Assembly (NCBI RefSeq): GCF_000185385.1
Contig: NZ_GL622296.1
Coordinates: 2,173,827-2,237,826 of the forward strand
DNA from: Lachnoanaerobaculum saburreum DSM 3986
GTDB lineage: Bacteria; Bacillota; Clostridia; Lachnospirales; Lachnospiraceae
Reading direction: 5' to 3'
Length of the DNA: 64,000 nt
In this document: in pieces, positions 7,616-15,335 of the stretch
How positions within the stretch are numbered: position 1 is the stretch's first letter
Layout: each line of letters opens with the position of its first letter
Notes under the pieces: generated by a model
The model's database searches: none
Told to the model about the DNA's origin: nothing
Seen by the model: only the letters and a program-made list of their open reading frames with translations
Translations under genes and position numbers: made by a program

Positions 7616-9982
7616 TCATCCTAAAACTGTCTTTGCTATGTCAACCGAGCTTCTGGCATCAGGTGCGTAAAAATCCGCTCCCATCTCATCCGCATACTCC
7701 TTGGTAAGCACCGCACCGCCTACCCACACTTTGCAATCATCAGATACTTTTCTTATCTCTTCAATAGTTTTTTTCATCGCAGGCAATGTTGTAGTCATAA
7801 GTGCTGAAAGCCCTACAAGCTTTACATTTTCTTTAACTACAGTATCTACTACCCTTTGTATATCAACATCTCTTCCAAGATCTATCATTCTGTAACCATA
7901 GTTTTCTAAGATTACCTTGACTATATTTTTACCGATATCATGTATATCTCCCTTTACGGTACATACAACTATCTTTCCCTTACTTACATTCTTATCGCCC
8001 TTTTTAGCTATCTCCTCTTTGATAAGTTCAAAGGCAGAGCTTGCGGCATTGGCTGCATTTATAAGCTGCGGTAAAAATATAACCTGCTTTTCATACAAAT
8101 CACCTACCTTATCCAGTGCCGGTATCAGATACTCATTTATTATCTCCAATTCACTGTGGCTCTCTAAAAGCTTTTTTGCATTATTATAAGTTTCTTCCTT
8201 TAGCCCCTTTAATATGGCATCCTGTACCACTTCCTTTGTAACTTCTCCTGTAGCCGATACCTGTATAATCTTGGTCTCGGCTTTTACAGCGGCAAATCTC
8301 TCTATATACTTTACAGAATCCTTATCCTCTCCGGACAGCACTTTAAAAGAATAAACCGCATTCATTATACCTTCAATATTCGGGTTTACTATCGGTAAAT
8401 CAAGCCCTGCATACATTGCCTGAATCAGAAAGTTCTCTGTGATATGACTTCTTGCGGGCAGACCGAAAGAAATATTGCTTACACCCAGAGTTGTATGAAG
8501 TCCAAGCTCCCTTGTTACTCTTCTTACAGCCTCAAGTGTTTCTTTTGCCTGATCCTGTTGTGCGGAAACTGTAAGTGTAAGACAGTCAATAATTACATCT
8601 TCTTTCTTCAGTCCATACTCAATTGCCTTATCAAGTATATGTTTTGCATTGTCAAATCTTTCCTGTGCTGTAGTAGGAAGTCCGCCTTCATTCAGTGCAA
8701 GTCCTATAACCGCTGCACCGTATTTTTTTACAATTGGCAGTATCAGGTCAAGTCTTTCATCCTCCGCATTTACGGAATTTACAATCGCTCTACCGTTGTA
8801 TACACGAAGTCCCGCTTCTATCGCCTCAGGATTTGATGAGTCTATCTGCAAAGGAATATTAACTACAGATTGTACCGCCTTTACGGCTTCTATCATCAGT
8901 GCAACTTCATCACCGCCCGGAACACCCACGTTTATATCCAGTATATCGGCTCCGGATTCCTCTTCCTCTATAGCAACCTTACATATATATTCCATCTCAT
9001 GGTTTAAAAGTGCTTCCTGAAATCTTTTCTTACCTGTAGGGTTTAATCTCTCTCCTACAACCCTTACACCGTTTAATTCAACCATCTCATTTCCGGAGCA
9101 TATACCGGTTTTTGCCTTTGTAGGCTTTATCTCAGAGAACTTTCTATTTTCAAACTCTTTTTTTAACTCACTGATAAATTCCGGTGATGTACCGCAGCAT
9201 CCGCCCGCATATTCTATTCCTATTTCACCAAAATCAGCCATCAACTTTGCAAAATCGCTTGCAAGTAGATCATATTCGCCTGTTGACGGATTTGGAAGTC
9301 CGGCATTCGGCTTTATTATTATAGGCAGATTGGTCCATTCCTTAAGTTTTTTTGCAAGTGGCAGTATTTCCTTAGGTCCGAGAGAACAGTTAAATCCTAC
9401 CGCATCCACACCGAGTCCTTCAAGTGTTACAGCCATTGACTCTATCTTTGTTCCGGTAAAGGTTCTTCCTGTGGTCTCATAGGTCATAGTCACCCATACA
9501 GGAAGATTTGTATTTTCCTTTGCGGCAAGTACACCTGCTCTTACATCATAAAGATCTGTGAAGGTCTCAAATATAATAATATCAGCACCGTATTTCTCGC
9601 CTGCTACCACCATTTCCTTATATATTTCATAGGCATCTTCAAATCTCAATACTCCAAGAGGCTCCAACAGCTCTCCTATAGGTCCGATATCAAGTGCCAC
9701 CTTTACTTTTCTTTTGCTCTTTGCTACAGCTTCCTTTGCTGATTTTATAGCGGTAGCTATAGCGGTATCCACATCTATCTTACATCCTTCAAGTTTATGT
9801 GCATTTGCGCCGAAGGTATTTGTATATATTACATTACTGCCTGATTCTATATATTTTAAATGTATATTTTTAACTATTTCCGGATTATCAAAGCCGAAAA
9901 CTTCAGGATGTTCTCCCGCTTTCATTCCGGCTGCCTGGAGCATTGTACCCATTGCCCCGTCAAGTATCAACAAATTATGCAT
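7616..9982 (-). CDS. metH: B12-dependent methionine synthase MetH, short form without activation domain
   Basis: 788 residues, against about 1200 for full-length MetH. The order is: homocysteine-binding domain (about 1-285, zinc ligands C199, C262, C263 in GFNCSLGP and GGCCGTSP); pterin-binding domain (about 300-560, with GERLNPTG and DILDINVG); B12 cap helices (about 580-665); and the Rossmann cobalamin domain (about 668-788) with DIHDIG at 679-684, where H681 is the lower cobalt ligand. The C-terminal SAM-binding reactivation domain is absent. A separate gene overlapping by 8 bp upstream supplies it. This split form is common in Clostridia. Upstream is GGAGTCAG, 9 nt before the ATG. Confidence 0.96.
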   Translation of the reverse strand: MHNLLILDGAMGTMLQAAGMKAGEHPEVFGFDNPEIVKNIHLKYIESGSNVIYTNTFGANAHKLEGCKIDVDTAIATAIKSAKEAVAKSKRKVKVALDIGPIGELLEPLGVLRFEDAYEIYKEMVVAGEKYGADIIIFETFTDLYDVRAGVLAAKENTNLPVWVTMTYETTGRTFTGTKIESMAVTLEGLGVDAVGFNCSLGPKEILPLAKKLKEWTNLPIIIKPNAGLPNPSTGEYDLLASDFAKLMADFGEIGIEYAGGCCGTSPEFISELKKEFENRKFSEIKPTKAKTGICSGNEMVELNGVRVVGERLNPTGKKRFQEALLNHEMEYICKVAIEEEESGADILDINVGVPGGDEVALMIEAVKAVQSVVNIPLQIDSSNPEAIEAGLRVYNGRAIVNSVNAEDERLDLILPIVKKYGAAVIGLALNEGGLPTTAQERFDNAKHILDKAIEYGLKKEDVIIDCLTLTVSAQQDQAKETLEAVRRVTRELGLHTTLGVSNISFGLPARSHITENFLIQAMYAGLDLPIVNPNIEGIMNAVYSFKVLSGEDKDSVKYIERFAAVKAETKIIQVSATGEVTKEVVQDAILKGLKEETYNNAKKLLESHSELEIINEYLIPALDKVGDLYEKQVIFLPQLINAANAASSAFELIKEEIAKKGDKNVSKGKIVVCTVKGDIHDIGKNIVKVILENYGYRMIDLGRDVDIQRVVDTVVKENVKLVGLSALMTTTLPAMKKTIEEIRKVSDDCKVWVGGAVLTKEYADEMGADFYAPDARSSVDIAKTVLG

Positions 9983-10673
9983 AGCATCTGACTCCTATTT
10001 TTCTGTACCTGCAAGATTTCAAAAGATTGCATCCTGCACAACTCTTTTTTAATGTTTCAAGCTTTTTGTCAATGACTCCTATTATTGCTGTTACCGATTT
10101 TCTGGGTAACATTATACCGCTGTCACTGACATTAACTCCTATTCTTCTGGTAGCATTGACAACATCCACAAACTGCCTTTGTATTGTTATCGGCAAATCT
10201 CCATATCCGGGTGAAAATCTGAATGTCAAATATTTATTTTCCTTTAAATATTGCTCTCTAAATCCTGCTTCTATGCTGTCACATACAGCCTCAATAAGTG
10301 TTGAGCCGCAGGAATCCATAATAAGAGCATTCGCTACATTCTTAAGTTCTTCTTTTCTGACAGCATTATCCACACCTATCCCTAATGTAGCCGCCATCAA
10401 AATGAGCTTATGACAGTCTTTTATATGTTTTTTTATGCTGTTCCCCACAAAAAAGTCCAGTTCAGCCGGAAACTCTCCCTTATTCTCAAGTTCCCATTCT
10501 CTGAAAACAAAGTTAGGCTTTGCCACGGCATTTATTTTTTCCATACACTCCAATACTTGTGAATGCAGATTTTTATCTATCTCCTTACCATTGTGTTGAA
10601 GGTATCTAAGCACCTCAGACTCATCATCCTTTGTAAGTTTTACATCTATATTGAACATTTCTCTTCTTTCCAT
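9975..10673 (-). CDS. Stand-alone methionine synthase activation domain protein
   Basis: 232 residues. The middle carries FRFSPGYGDLP, the version of the RxxPGY SAM-binding motif found in free-standing MetH activation proteins, followed by NATRRIGV and the tail LKSCAGCNLLKSCRYR with several cysteines. It should bind SAM and reductively methylate cob(II)alamin in MetH to restore activity. Its end overlaps the start of metH by 8 bp (TGCTATGCATAA), so the two are translationally coupled. The start at 10673 has a weak ribosome site; a second ATG five codons in (MFNIDVK) is about as good. No riboswitch was recognised in the 198 bp upstream. Confidence 0.85.
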   Translation of the reverse strand: MERREMFNIDVKLTKDDESEVLRYLQHNGKEIDKNLHSQVLECMEKINAVAKPNFVFREWELENKGEFPAELDFFVGNSIKKHIKDCHKLILMAATLGIGVDNAVRKEELKNVANALIMDSCGSTLIEAVCDSIEAGFREQYLKENKYLTFRFSPGYGDLPITIQRQFVDVVNATRRIGVNVSDSGIMLPRKSVTAIIGVIDKKLETLKKSCAGCNLLKSCRYRKIGVRCYA

Positions 10674-10810
10674 CTTATATCTCTTTTCGTTTTACTATAG
10701 TAAGATAATTTATACTAAAAGTAAAGTTTTACATTATACATATAGCTTATAGCTGGTTATTCTTGAACTTATATTGAAATACAGTAATGTCTGTTGTAAG
10801 AAAATTTTAA

Positions 10811-10839
10811 TTGGTATTTTTCTTTTTATATGCTAGAAT
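10811..10839 (+). promoter_or_regulatory. Promoter of tmRNA
   Basis: TTGGTA (10811-10816), a 17-bp spacer ending in TGC, and TAGAAT (10834-10839) form a good sigma-A promoter. It starts a precursor about 25 nt upstream of the mature tmRNA 5' end. Confidence 0.7.
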
Positions 10840-10871
10840 ATCGAGTGTAAATGCTGTATTTACATTCATCC

Positions 10872-11206
10872 GGGGATGTACCGGTTTCGACAGGGAACAT
10901 GCAGCTGGTGAAGCTATTCGTATGCAATGCGTCAAATGGCAAAAATAAATATAAACGCTGAAGAAAATTTAGCATACGCTGCCTAAGGCAGTTGCAGACC
11001 TATAAGCACTCACACTTATAGAATCTGTATCGACTTATGTGAGAAACCTTATATACAAAGCTTTGAGTATATAGATGTATGATGAAGCTACTCTTTACTA
11101 CAGTTTGTTGTTTGACTGTTTTAAAGGGGAATTCAATCAAGCAACTATAATAGTAGAAGAACAGGGAATTGTTTTTTGGACACGGGTTCAACTCCCGTCA
11201 TCTCCA
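10872..11206 (+). ncRNA. ssrA: Transfer-messenger RNA (tmRNA)
   Basis: The 335-nt gene starts GGGGATG and ends CATCTCCA, which pair over 7 bp as the acceptor stem with discriminator A. CCA is not encoded. The 5' part has the conserved CCGGTTTCGACAGGG, and the 3' end has a T-arm with GGGTTCAACTCCC. The tag frame runs from 10939 (GCA resume codon) to TAA at 10984-10986 and encodes AKININAEENLAYAA. It ends in the AYAA-type protease signal. tmRNA rescues stalled ribosomes together with SmpB, whose gene is not in the window. Confidence 0.96.
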
Positions 11207-11212
11207 CTTAAA

Positions 11213-11238
11213 AGTCTTGAGTTTTCAAGGCTTTTTTT
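11213..11238 (+). terminator. Terminator of tmRNA
   Basis: AGTCTTGA, loop GTTT, and TCAAGGCT form an 8-bp stem (one G-T pair) followed by seven T residues, 6 bp after the mature tmRNA end. Confidence 0.85.
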
Positions 11239-11258
11239 GTTAGTTACTGCTGATATTT

Positions 11259-11295
11259 CGAACTTTTGTTTGCATTTTAATCGAACATATGTTAG
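11259..11295 (+). promoter_or_regulatory. Two LexA (SOS) boxes in the lexA promoter
   Basis: CGAACATATGTTAG at 11282-11295 matches the Gram-positive box CGAAC-RNRY-GTTYG with one outer mismatch. CGAACTTTTGTTTG at 11259-11272 keeps both half sites but has a non-consensus centre. The centres are 23 bp apart. A promoter of the form TTGCAT (11270-11275), 17 bp, TAGGAT (11293-11298) is embedded in them, so LexA would block its own promoter. Confidence 0.8.
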
Positions 11296-11332
11296 GATAG
11301 TATTATAACTATACCCATATAAAGGAGATTTT

Positions 11333-11941
11333 ATGGATACACTGACACCAAAGCAAGAAGAAATTTATAATATTATCAAGGATTCTATCTTGAAAAAGGG
11401 CTATCCTCCGTCTGTTCGTGAAATCGGTGAACTTGTAGGACTTAAATCCACATCTTCAGTACATGCCCAGCTCAATACTCTTGAGAAAAAAGGCTATATC
11501 AGAAAGGATCCGTCTAAACCCAGAACAATAGAGATAACTGATGATGAATTCAATCTTACACGCAGAGAAGTGGTCAATGTACCTATGGTTGGTACTGTAG
11601 CAGCAGGTATGCCGCTGTTGGCCGATGAAAATATATCTGACTATTTTCCTATACCTACCGATTTCCTGCCGAACACCGATATATTTATGTTAAAGGTCAA
11701 GGGAGAATCTATGATAAATGCCGGTATCTATGACGGCGACCAGATTATTGTAGCTAAGCAAAATACTGCCAAAAATGGAGATATTATAGTGGCTTTGATA
11801 GAAGACTCCGCTACTGTCAAGAAATTTTTCAAAGAAAATAATTATTACAGATTACAGCCTGAGAATGATTTTATGGAGCCTATTCTGGTGAATGAAGTTA
11901 GTATACTTGGAAAAGTCATCGGACTTTTCAGAATTATGTAA
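11333..11941 (+). CDS. lexA: LexA repressor
   Basis: 202 residues. It represses SOS genes and cleaves itself when stimulated by RecA filaments. Residues 1-65 form the winged-helix DNA-binding domain (KQEEIYNIIKDSI, PPSVREIG, TSSVHAQL). The cleavage site is A91-G92 in GTVAAGMP. The catalytic serine is S126 in VKGESM and the lysine is K163 in ATVKKFF. AAAGGAGATTTT precedes the ATG. The two SOS boxes upstream indicate autoregulation. It converges on rplS with a shared hairpin between them. Confidence 0.97.
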   Translation: MDTLTPKQEEIYNIIKDSILKKGYPPSVREIGELVGLKSTSSVHAQLNTLEKKGYIRKDPSKPRTIEITDDEFNLTRREVVNVPMVGTVAAGMPLLADENISDYFPIPTDFLPNTDIFMLKVKGESMINAGIYDGDQIIVAKQNTAKNGDIIVALIEDSATVKKFFKENNYYRLQPENDFMEPILVNEVSILGKVIGLFRIM

Positions 11942-11967
11942 AAAGGCTGCTACATATGTAGCAGCCT
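11939..11967 (-). terminator. Terminator of rplS, shared with the end of lexA
   Basis: AGGCTGCTACAT and its complement form a 12-bp palindrome (11944-11967) with almost no loop. On the minus strand it is followed by TTTTT, which fits rplS termination. On the plus strand it lies right after the lexA stop but lacks a T-tract. Confidence 0.75.
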
Positions 11968-11985
11968 GAAAATATTAAGTTCAGA

Positions 11986-12336
11986 TTATCTTGCACCTGC
12001 CTCTTTAACCTTAGCAGCTTTACCTACTCTGTCACGAAGATAATATAATTTTGCTCTTCTAACTTTACCTTTTCTTACAACTTCCACTCTGTCTACAGAT
12101 GGAGAGTGTAACGGCCATGTCTTCTCAACACCGATACCGTTTGAATTCTTTCTTACTGTGAAAGTCTCTCTGGCACCACCGTTTTGTCTCTTGAGTACTG
12201 TTCCCTCAAAAATCTGGATTCTCTCTCTGTTACCCTCGCGGATCTTGTTATGTACTCTTACTGTATCACCTACATTAAAGTCATCAACACTTACCTTAAG
12301 TTGCTCTGCCTCAATACTTCTTATCAAATCGTTCAT
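11986..12336 (-). CDS. rplS: Ribosomal protein L19
   Basis: 116 residues, full length. This basic 50S protein lies at the interface with the small subunit. Family signatures seen include [31 protein letters not shown] and the C-terminal [23 protein letters not shown] gives a strong ribosome site. It stands alone here; the usual trmD and rimM partners are not upstream, and the preceding gene is a DUF3021 membrane protein. Confidence 0.97.
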   Translation of the reverse strand: MNDLIRSIEAEQLKVSVDDFNVGDTVRVHNKIREGNRERIQIFEGTVLKRQNGGARETFTVRKNSNGIGVEKTWPLHSPSVDRVEVVRKGKVRRAKLYYLRDRVGKAAKVKEAGAR

Positions 12337-12349
12337 GTGAAACCTCCTA

Positions 12350-12455
12350 TTATTTTGATGTTCTTAAAATTTCTTCCAGAGGACCATCGCCTTATTCACA
12401 ACCACACCAGTTTAACATATGAACTCCGACAAAGCAATAGCCAATATCTGATTAA
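12350..12455 (-). promoter_or_regulatory. Possible L19 ribosomal-protein leader RNA
   Basis: The 127 bp before rplS are not coding. On the minus strand they include AACTGGTGTGGTTGTGA and GGTCCTCTGGAAGAAATTT just ahead of the ribosome site, which resemble the L19 leader found in Bacillota. The match is from memory; a covariance search with the L19 leader model would decide. Boundaries are approximate. Confidence 0.4.
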
Positions 12456-12463
12456 TATAGTTA

Positions 12464-12913
12464 TCACTTATTAAGTTTTGCATTGATTTCACTTATATAT
12501 CTTTTATTTATAAGCATAAACACAATCCAGACTATAAAATATACAAATATATATATTACAGTAAATGAAACCAAATCAATTACATCAAAAGAATACCAAC
12601 CTGCAAGCACTGCTAAAGGAACAAAAAAAATATAGTTTATAATACAATGCAAAACAGTCATCTTACTTATACTGAATTCTGTATGAGTAAATATAAGACT
12701 TGTAACTGAAAACAGTGTACCGATTGATGCCCATATAAAAACCGATGCAATCATTGCAGTAATTTCATTTGAAAACAGCTGCAAAAATCTGTCAGGTGCC
12801 GGTTGATAAATCTTATTACCTGACAAGTATGATAACATTATGGACATTAACAGACCTATATCAATTCCTATAAAAATTCCAAATACAATCCTGCTGATAA
12901 TTTTATTTTTCAT
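12464..12913 (-). CDS. DUF3021 membrane protein
   Basis: 149 residues with four hydrophobic segments (about 10-28, 50-70, 85-105 and 113-133). The length and layout match DUF3021 proteins, which usually sit directly after a LytTR regulator gene, as here. The start overlaps the upstream LytTR gene by 11 bp, so translation is coupled. In known pairs the membrane protein is thought to antagonise the regulator; that role is inferred here. Confidence 0.8.
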   Translation of the reverse strand: MKNKIISRIVFGIFIGIDIGLLMSIMLSYLSGNKIYQPAPDRFLQLFSNEITAMIASVFIWASIGTLFSVTSLIFTHTEFSISKMTVLHCIINYIFFVPLAVLAGWYSFDVIDLVSFTVIYIFVYFIVWIVFMLINKRYISEINAKLNK

Positions 12914-13343
12914 GATACAAAATCTCCTTTATTTTTTTTAGATACCTTCTTGATGAGCTTGTTCTCACACCGTTCCTGAATTCAATATTTATAATTCCAC
13001 CTGCACTCAGTGAAAAATGTGACACATAATCAAGATTTATAATTTCAGAATTTGACACCCTTACAAACTGTATCGGTAAAATTGTTTCCAACTCATAAAG
13101 CCTTTTTGAAATCTGAAACTCCTCTTTTACAGTCTGTGCATATATCTGCTTTGCCCCTGAATAAAACCTTATAAATTTATTGATCTCTACAGGATAAATA
13201 TTATCATCCTTTCTGACATTCAATTTGTTATTATAAGCCCGTATATATTCCAAAAAATTTTCTACTCCCTCATATTTGCTGTTTATTTTTATTAAAGCTG
13301 TATCCAAGGCAATACTGTCATCATTTATGCAAATTACATTCAT
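12903..13343 (-). CDS. LytTR-family DNA-binding regulator
   Basis: 146 residues. The C-terminal half (about 70-143) is a LytTR domain with FVRVSNSEIINLDYVSHF and a terminal SSRRYLKKIKEIL. The N-terminal half has no receiver motif, so this is not a two-component regulator. The ATG at 13343 follows AAGGAGGACAT. It forms a two-gene operon with the DUF3021 gene. A perfect palindrome at 13365-13378 in its promoter region is a candidate autoregulatory site. Confidence 0.85.
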   Translation of the reverse strand: MNVICINDDSIALDTALIKINSKYEGVENFLEYIRAYNNKLNVRKDDNIYPVEINKFIRFYSGAKQIYAQTVKEEFQISKRLYELETILPIQFVRVSNSEIINLDYVSHFSLSAGGIINIEFRNGVRTSSSRRYLKKIKEILYHEK

Positions 13344-13364
13344 ATGTCCTCCTTAGCTTAAAAT

Positions 13365-13378
13365 ACAAATATATTTGT
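13365..13378. promoter_or_regulatory. Perfect palindrome ahead of the LytTR gene
   Basis: ACAAATATATTTGT is a 14-bp perfect palindrome 22 bp upstream of the LytTR start, overlapping the likely -10 area. It may be the operator of the LytTR/DUF3021 operon. Confidence 0.4.
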
Positions 13379-13512
13379 TTAAATTAATAATAATGAGATT
13401 AAGAAACTTTGTCCATAGAATATAGACATGTGGCTTTTTATAAGATATATATGGAGATTACATTTTTATTTGACAATACAAATATTTTATGCACTTATCT
13501 TTGTCTCTACTA

Positions 13513-13731
13513 TTATATAATCTCTTCCATAGAGACCTTAAATATTGTTGAGAGTACTATAAGATTATCTATGGTTGGCAAAGCTGCTCCATGCTGCCAT
13601 TTGTAAATAGCTTGTGGTGTTGCAAATCCGAATATATCCTGCAACTCTCTTACACTTAAGCCTGACTCTTCTCTAAGTCTTACAATATTTTTTCCTGTTG
13701 CTACCAAATCAATGGTAGGAAAAACAAACAT
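13513..13731 (-). CDS. Small XRE-family HTH regulator
   Basis: 72 residues from the ATG at 13731 (MFVFPTIDL), which follows AAAGGAAAAGAG. An upstream TTG is less likely. The helix-turn-helix spans about 8-62: NIVRLREESGLSVRELQDIFGF, ATPQAIYKWQHG, LPTIDNLIVLSTIF. It lies 41 bp after rtcB on the same strand and may be cotranscribed. A 10-bp inverted repeat straddles its ribosome site. Its targets cannot be told from the sequence. Confidence 0.85.
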   Translation of the reverse strand: MFVFPTIDLVATGKNIVRLREESGLSVRELQDIFGFATPQAIYKWQHGAALPTIDNLIVLSTIFKVSMEEII

Positions 13732-13767
13732 CTCTTTTCCTTTCCGCCTCAAGCCCGGGAAAAGAGA
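13731..13767 (-). promoter_or_regulatory. Inverted repeat covering the ribosome site of the XRE gene
   Basis: TCTCTTTTCC (13731-13740 on the plus strand) and GGAAAAGAGA (13758-13767) are perfect 10-bp arms with a 17-nt loop. In the minus-strand mRNA the 3' arm contains the GGAAAAGAG ribosome site and the A of the start codon. A folded transcript would hide the start. It could equally act as a DNA operator. Confidence 0.55.
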
Positions 13768-13772
13768 TTCCC

Positions 13773-14987
13773 TCAGTTTGAAGCTTTAAAATTATAAATA
13801 GGTTTCATTACTTCAATGATATCTACAGATTCTTTGATAACATCTATGATATCCTCAAGTCTTTTATACGCCATCGGAGCCTCATCCAATGTATTTTCAT
13901 TTATAGAAGTGGAATAAACTCCCTTCATCATTTCTTTATACTCATCCAAGTTTAAATTATTTTTTGCGGCAGTTCTTGACATAAGTCTTCCTGCTCCATG
14001 TGGTGCTGAATAATTCCATTCTGGATTACCTTTTCCCACAGCCAAAACACTTCCGTCCCTCATATTTATAGGTATTAAAACTTTCTCACCGCTATGAGCT
14101 GCTATCGCACCTTTTCTTAAAATCATCTCATCCACATCAATATAATTGTGAATAGTATGAAATGCCTCAAGGCTTGTCAATCCGGTTCTTTCTAAAATAA
14201 TCTCCGCCATCAACTCACGGTTTCTTTTTGCAAAGTTTTGACAAATCTCCACATCATGAAGATATTCTGCAAGGTATTTATCCGATAAATAACATAAATC
14301 ATCAGGTATGCTTGTCTTAGACTCATATACTTGCCAATGCAAATCTTTTAAAGCACTCTGTATCTCGCTTTTTCTCCCCTGCTCCTTATAGCTTCGTATT
14401 ATCTCATCTCTTTTCTCAAGATAATCTCCATAACCTCTGTCTAAATTCATTGCCAGTCTTTGGTAATACTCGGCCACCTGTTTCCCAAGATTTCTGGAAC
14501 CCGAATGTACTATAAGATATTTATTTCCATCACCTGTCTCATCTATCTCTATAAAATGATTTCCTCCACCGAGAGTTCCCAAAGAACGCTCAAGTCTCCT
14601 TGAATCTCTTAAATATCTGTAGCAGTTTAATTTTGTTAAATCAAAGCGTTCCTGTCTGCCCTCCCATACATCCATTCCGGAGGGAATATAATGTGCCGCC
14701 TCATCTACCTTTTCAAAATCTATATCAACTTTACCAAGGCTCACTGTATACATTCCACATCCGATATCAACACCTACTATATTTGGAACAGCCTTATCAT
14801 TTATGGTCATTGTTGTTCCGATAGTACATCCCTTTCCTGCATGTACATCAGGCATTATACGAATCCTTGAGCCTTCAGTTATAATATAATCACACATTCT
14901 TCTTATCTGCTCTATTGCCTCATCCTCTACAACCCTTGCATAGCATATAGCTGTATTTACTTTCCCCTTTATTTCAATTTTATCCAT
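13773..14987 (-). CDS. rtcB: RtcB-family RNA-splicing ligase
   Basis: 404 residues, the usual bacterial length. RtcB joins RNA 2',3'-cyclic phosphate or 3'-phosphate ends to 5'-OH ends using GTP and Mn. Signatures are IMPDVHAGKGCTIG (45-58), GVDIGCGM (72-79, metal-binding D74 and C77), LGGGNHFIEI, HSGSRNLG and SAPHGAGRLMSR, which includes the histidine that takes GMP. AAAGGAGAATAT precedes the ATG. Curiously, a strong terminator ends only about 17 bp upstream of the start. No archease gene or RtcR-type sigma-54 activator is nearby. The ATP-grasp/ADP-ribosylglycohydrolase cluster directly upstream on the same strand hints at a link to RNA or ADP-ribose chemistry (inference). Confidence 0.93.
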   Translation of the reverse strand: MDKIEIKGKVNTAICYARVVEDEAIEQIRRMCDYIITEGSRIRIMPDVHAGKGCTIGTTMTINDKAVPNIVGVDIGCGMYTVSLGKVDIDFEKVDEAAHYIPSGMDVWEGRQERFDLTKLNCYRYLRDSRRLERSLGTLGGGNHFIEIDETGDGNKYLIVHSGSRNLGKQVAEYYQRLAMNLDRGYGDYLEKRDEIIRSYKEQGRKSEIQSALKDLHWQVYESKTSIPDDLCYLSDKYLAEYLHDVEICQNFAKRNRELMAEIILERTGLTSLEAFHTIHNYIDVDEMILRKGAIAAHSGEKVLIPINMRDGSVLAVGKGNPEWNYSAPHGAGRLMSRTAAKNNLNLDEYKEMMKGVYSTSINENTLDEAPMAYKRLEDIIDVIKESVDIIEVMKPIYNFKASN

Positions 14988-15003
14988 ATATTCTCCTTTA
15001 CAT

Positions 15004-15036
15004 AAAAAAGCCGCCTACCCATTTAGAGTAAGCGGC
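15004..15036 (-). terminator. Strong intrinsic terminator just ahead of rtcB
   Basis: On the minus strand GCCGCTTAC and GTAGGCGGC form a 9-bp stem with a 9-nt loop and TTTTTT after it. It ends the transcript of the radical SAM cluster and small ORF, or acts as an attenuator for rtcB. Confidence 0.85.
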
Positions 15037-15069
15037 ATCAAAAACATTTATCTATTATCAGCATATTAT

Positions 15070-15222
15070 CTAACTATGCTTATAATTATACAAACAATTT
15101 CCTCGTACTTGACCTATCTCTAATGGATGCAACAAAACAAAGCCCTTCCAATCCTGACTGCTCGGGAGTGCTAAAGTATAGCGTTCAATATTAAGATAGT
15201 CAAAACGATTCATTGTTCTCAT
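15070..15222 (-). CDS. Small 50-residue ORF after the radical SAM gene
   Basis: The ATG at 15222 follows GGAAGGGAAAAGAC, a fair ribosome site. The 50-residue product begins MRTMNRFDYLNIERY and ends GNCLYNYKHS. It has no signal peptide or membrane segment. The frame is the only clear one in the 300 bp between the radical SAM gene and the terminator at 15004-15036. It lies in the position where a modified precursor peptide or small substrate protein would be expected. Codon use (CGT, CCG, CGA, TTG) is slightly richer in codons rare in neighbouring genes, so it may instead be a fragment of a foreign gene. I do not recognise it. Confidence 0.45.
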   Translation of the reverse strand: MRTMNRFDYLNIERYTLALPSSQDWKGFVLLHPLEIGQVRGNCLYNYKHS

Positions 15223-15335
15223 GTCTTTTCCCTTCCGGCACATCTGCCCAAATTCTTTATCAATAGAATAACATAGTAAAAGTTATTTGTCATTATACCT
15301 ACAGTATAAAAAATACTCTATATCTTACAATTTAA

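Noticed and set aside
8444-8836. Long plus-strand open frames opposite metH and the SWIM/helical genes
   Set aside because: They are antisense shadows of well-supported genes, lack ribosome sites and have low-complexity hydrophobic or Ser/Cys-rich translations.
10674-10810. SAM, T-box or cobalamin riboswitch ahead of the methionine operon
   Set aside because: I looked for the conserved cores of these elements and found none; only A/T-rich sequence with a small palindrome (TACTATAGTA).
11000-11308. Open frames over the tmRNA
   Set aside because: The sequence is fully explained by tmRNA structure and its terminator.
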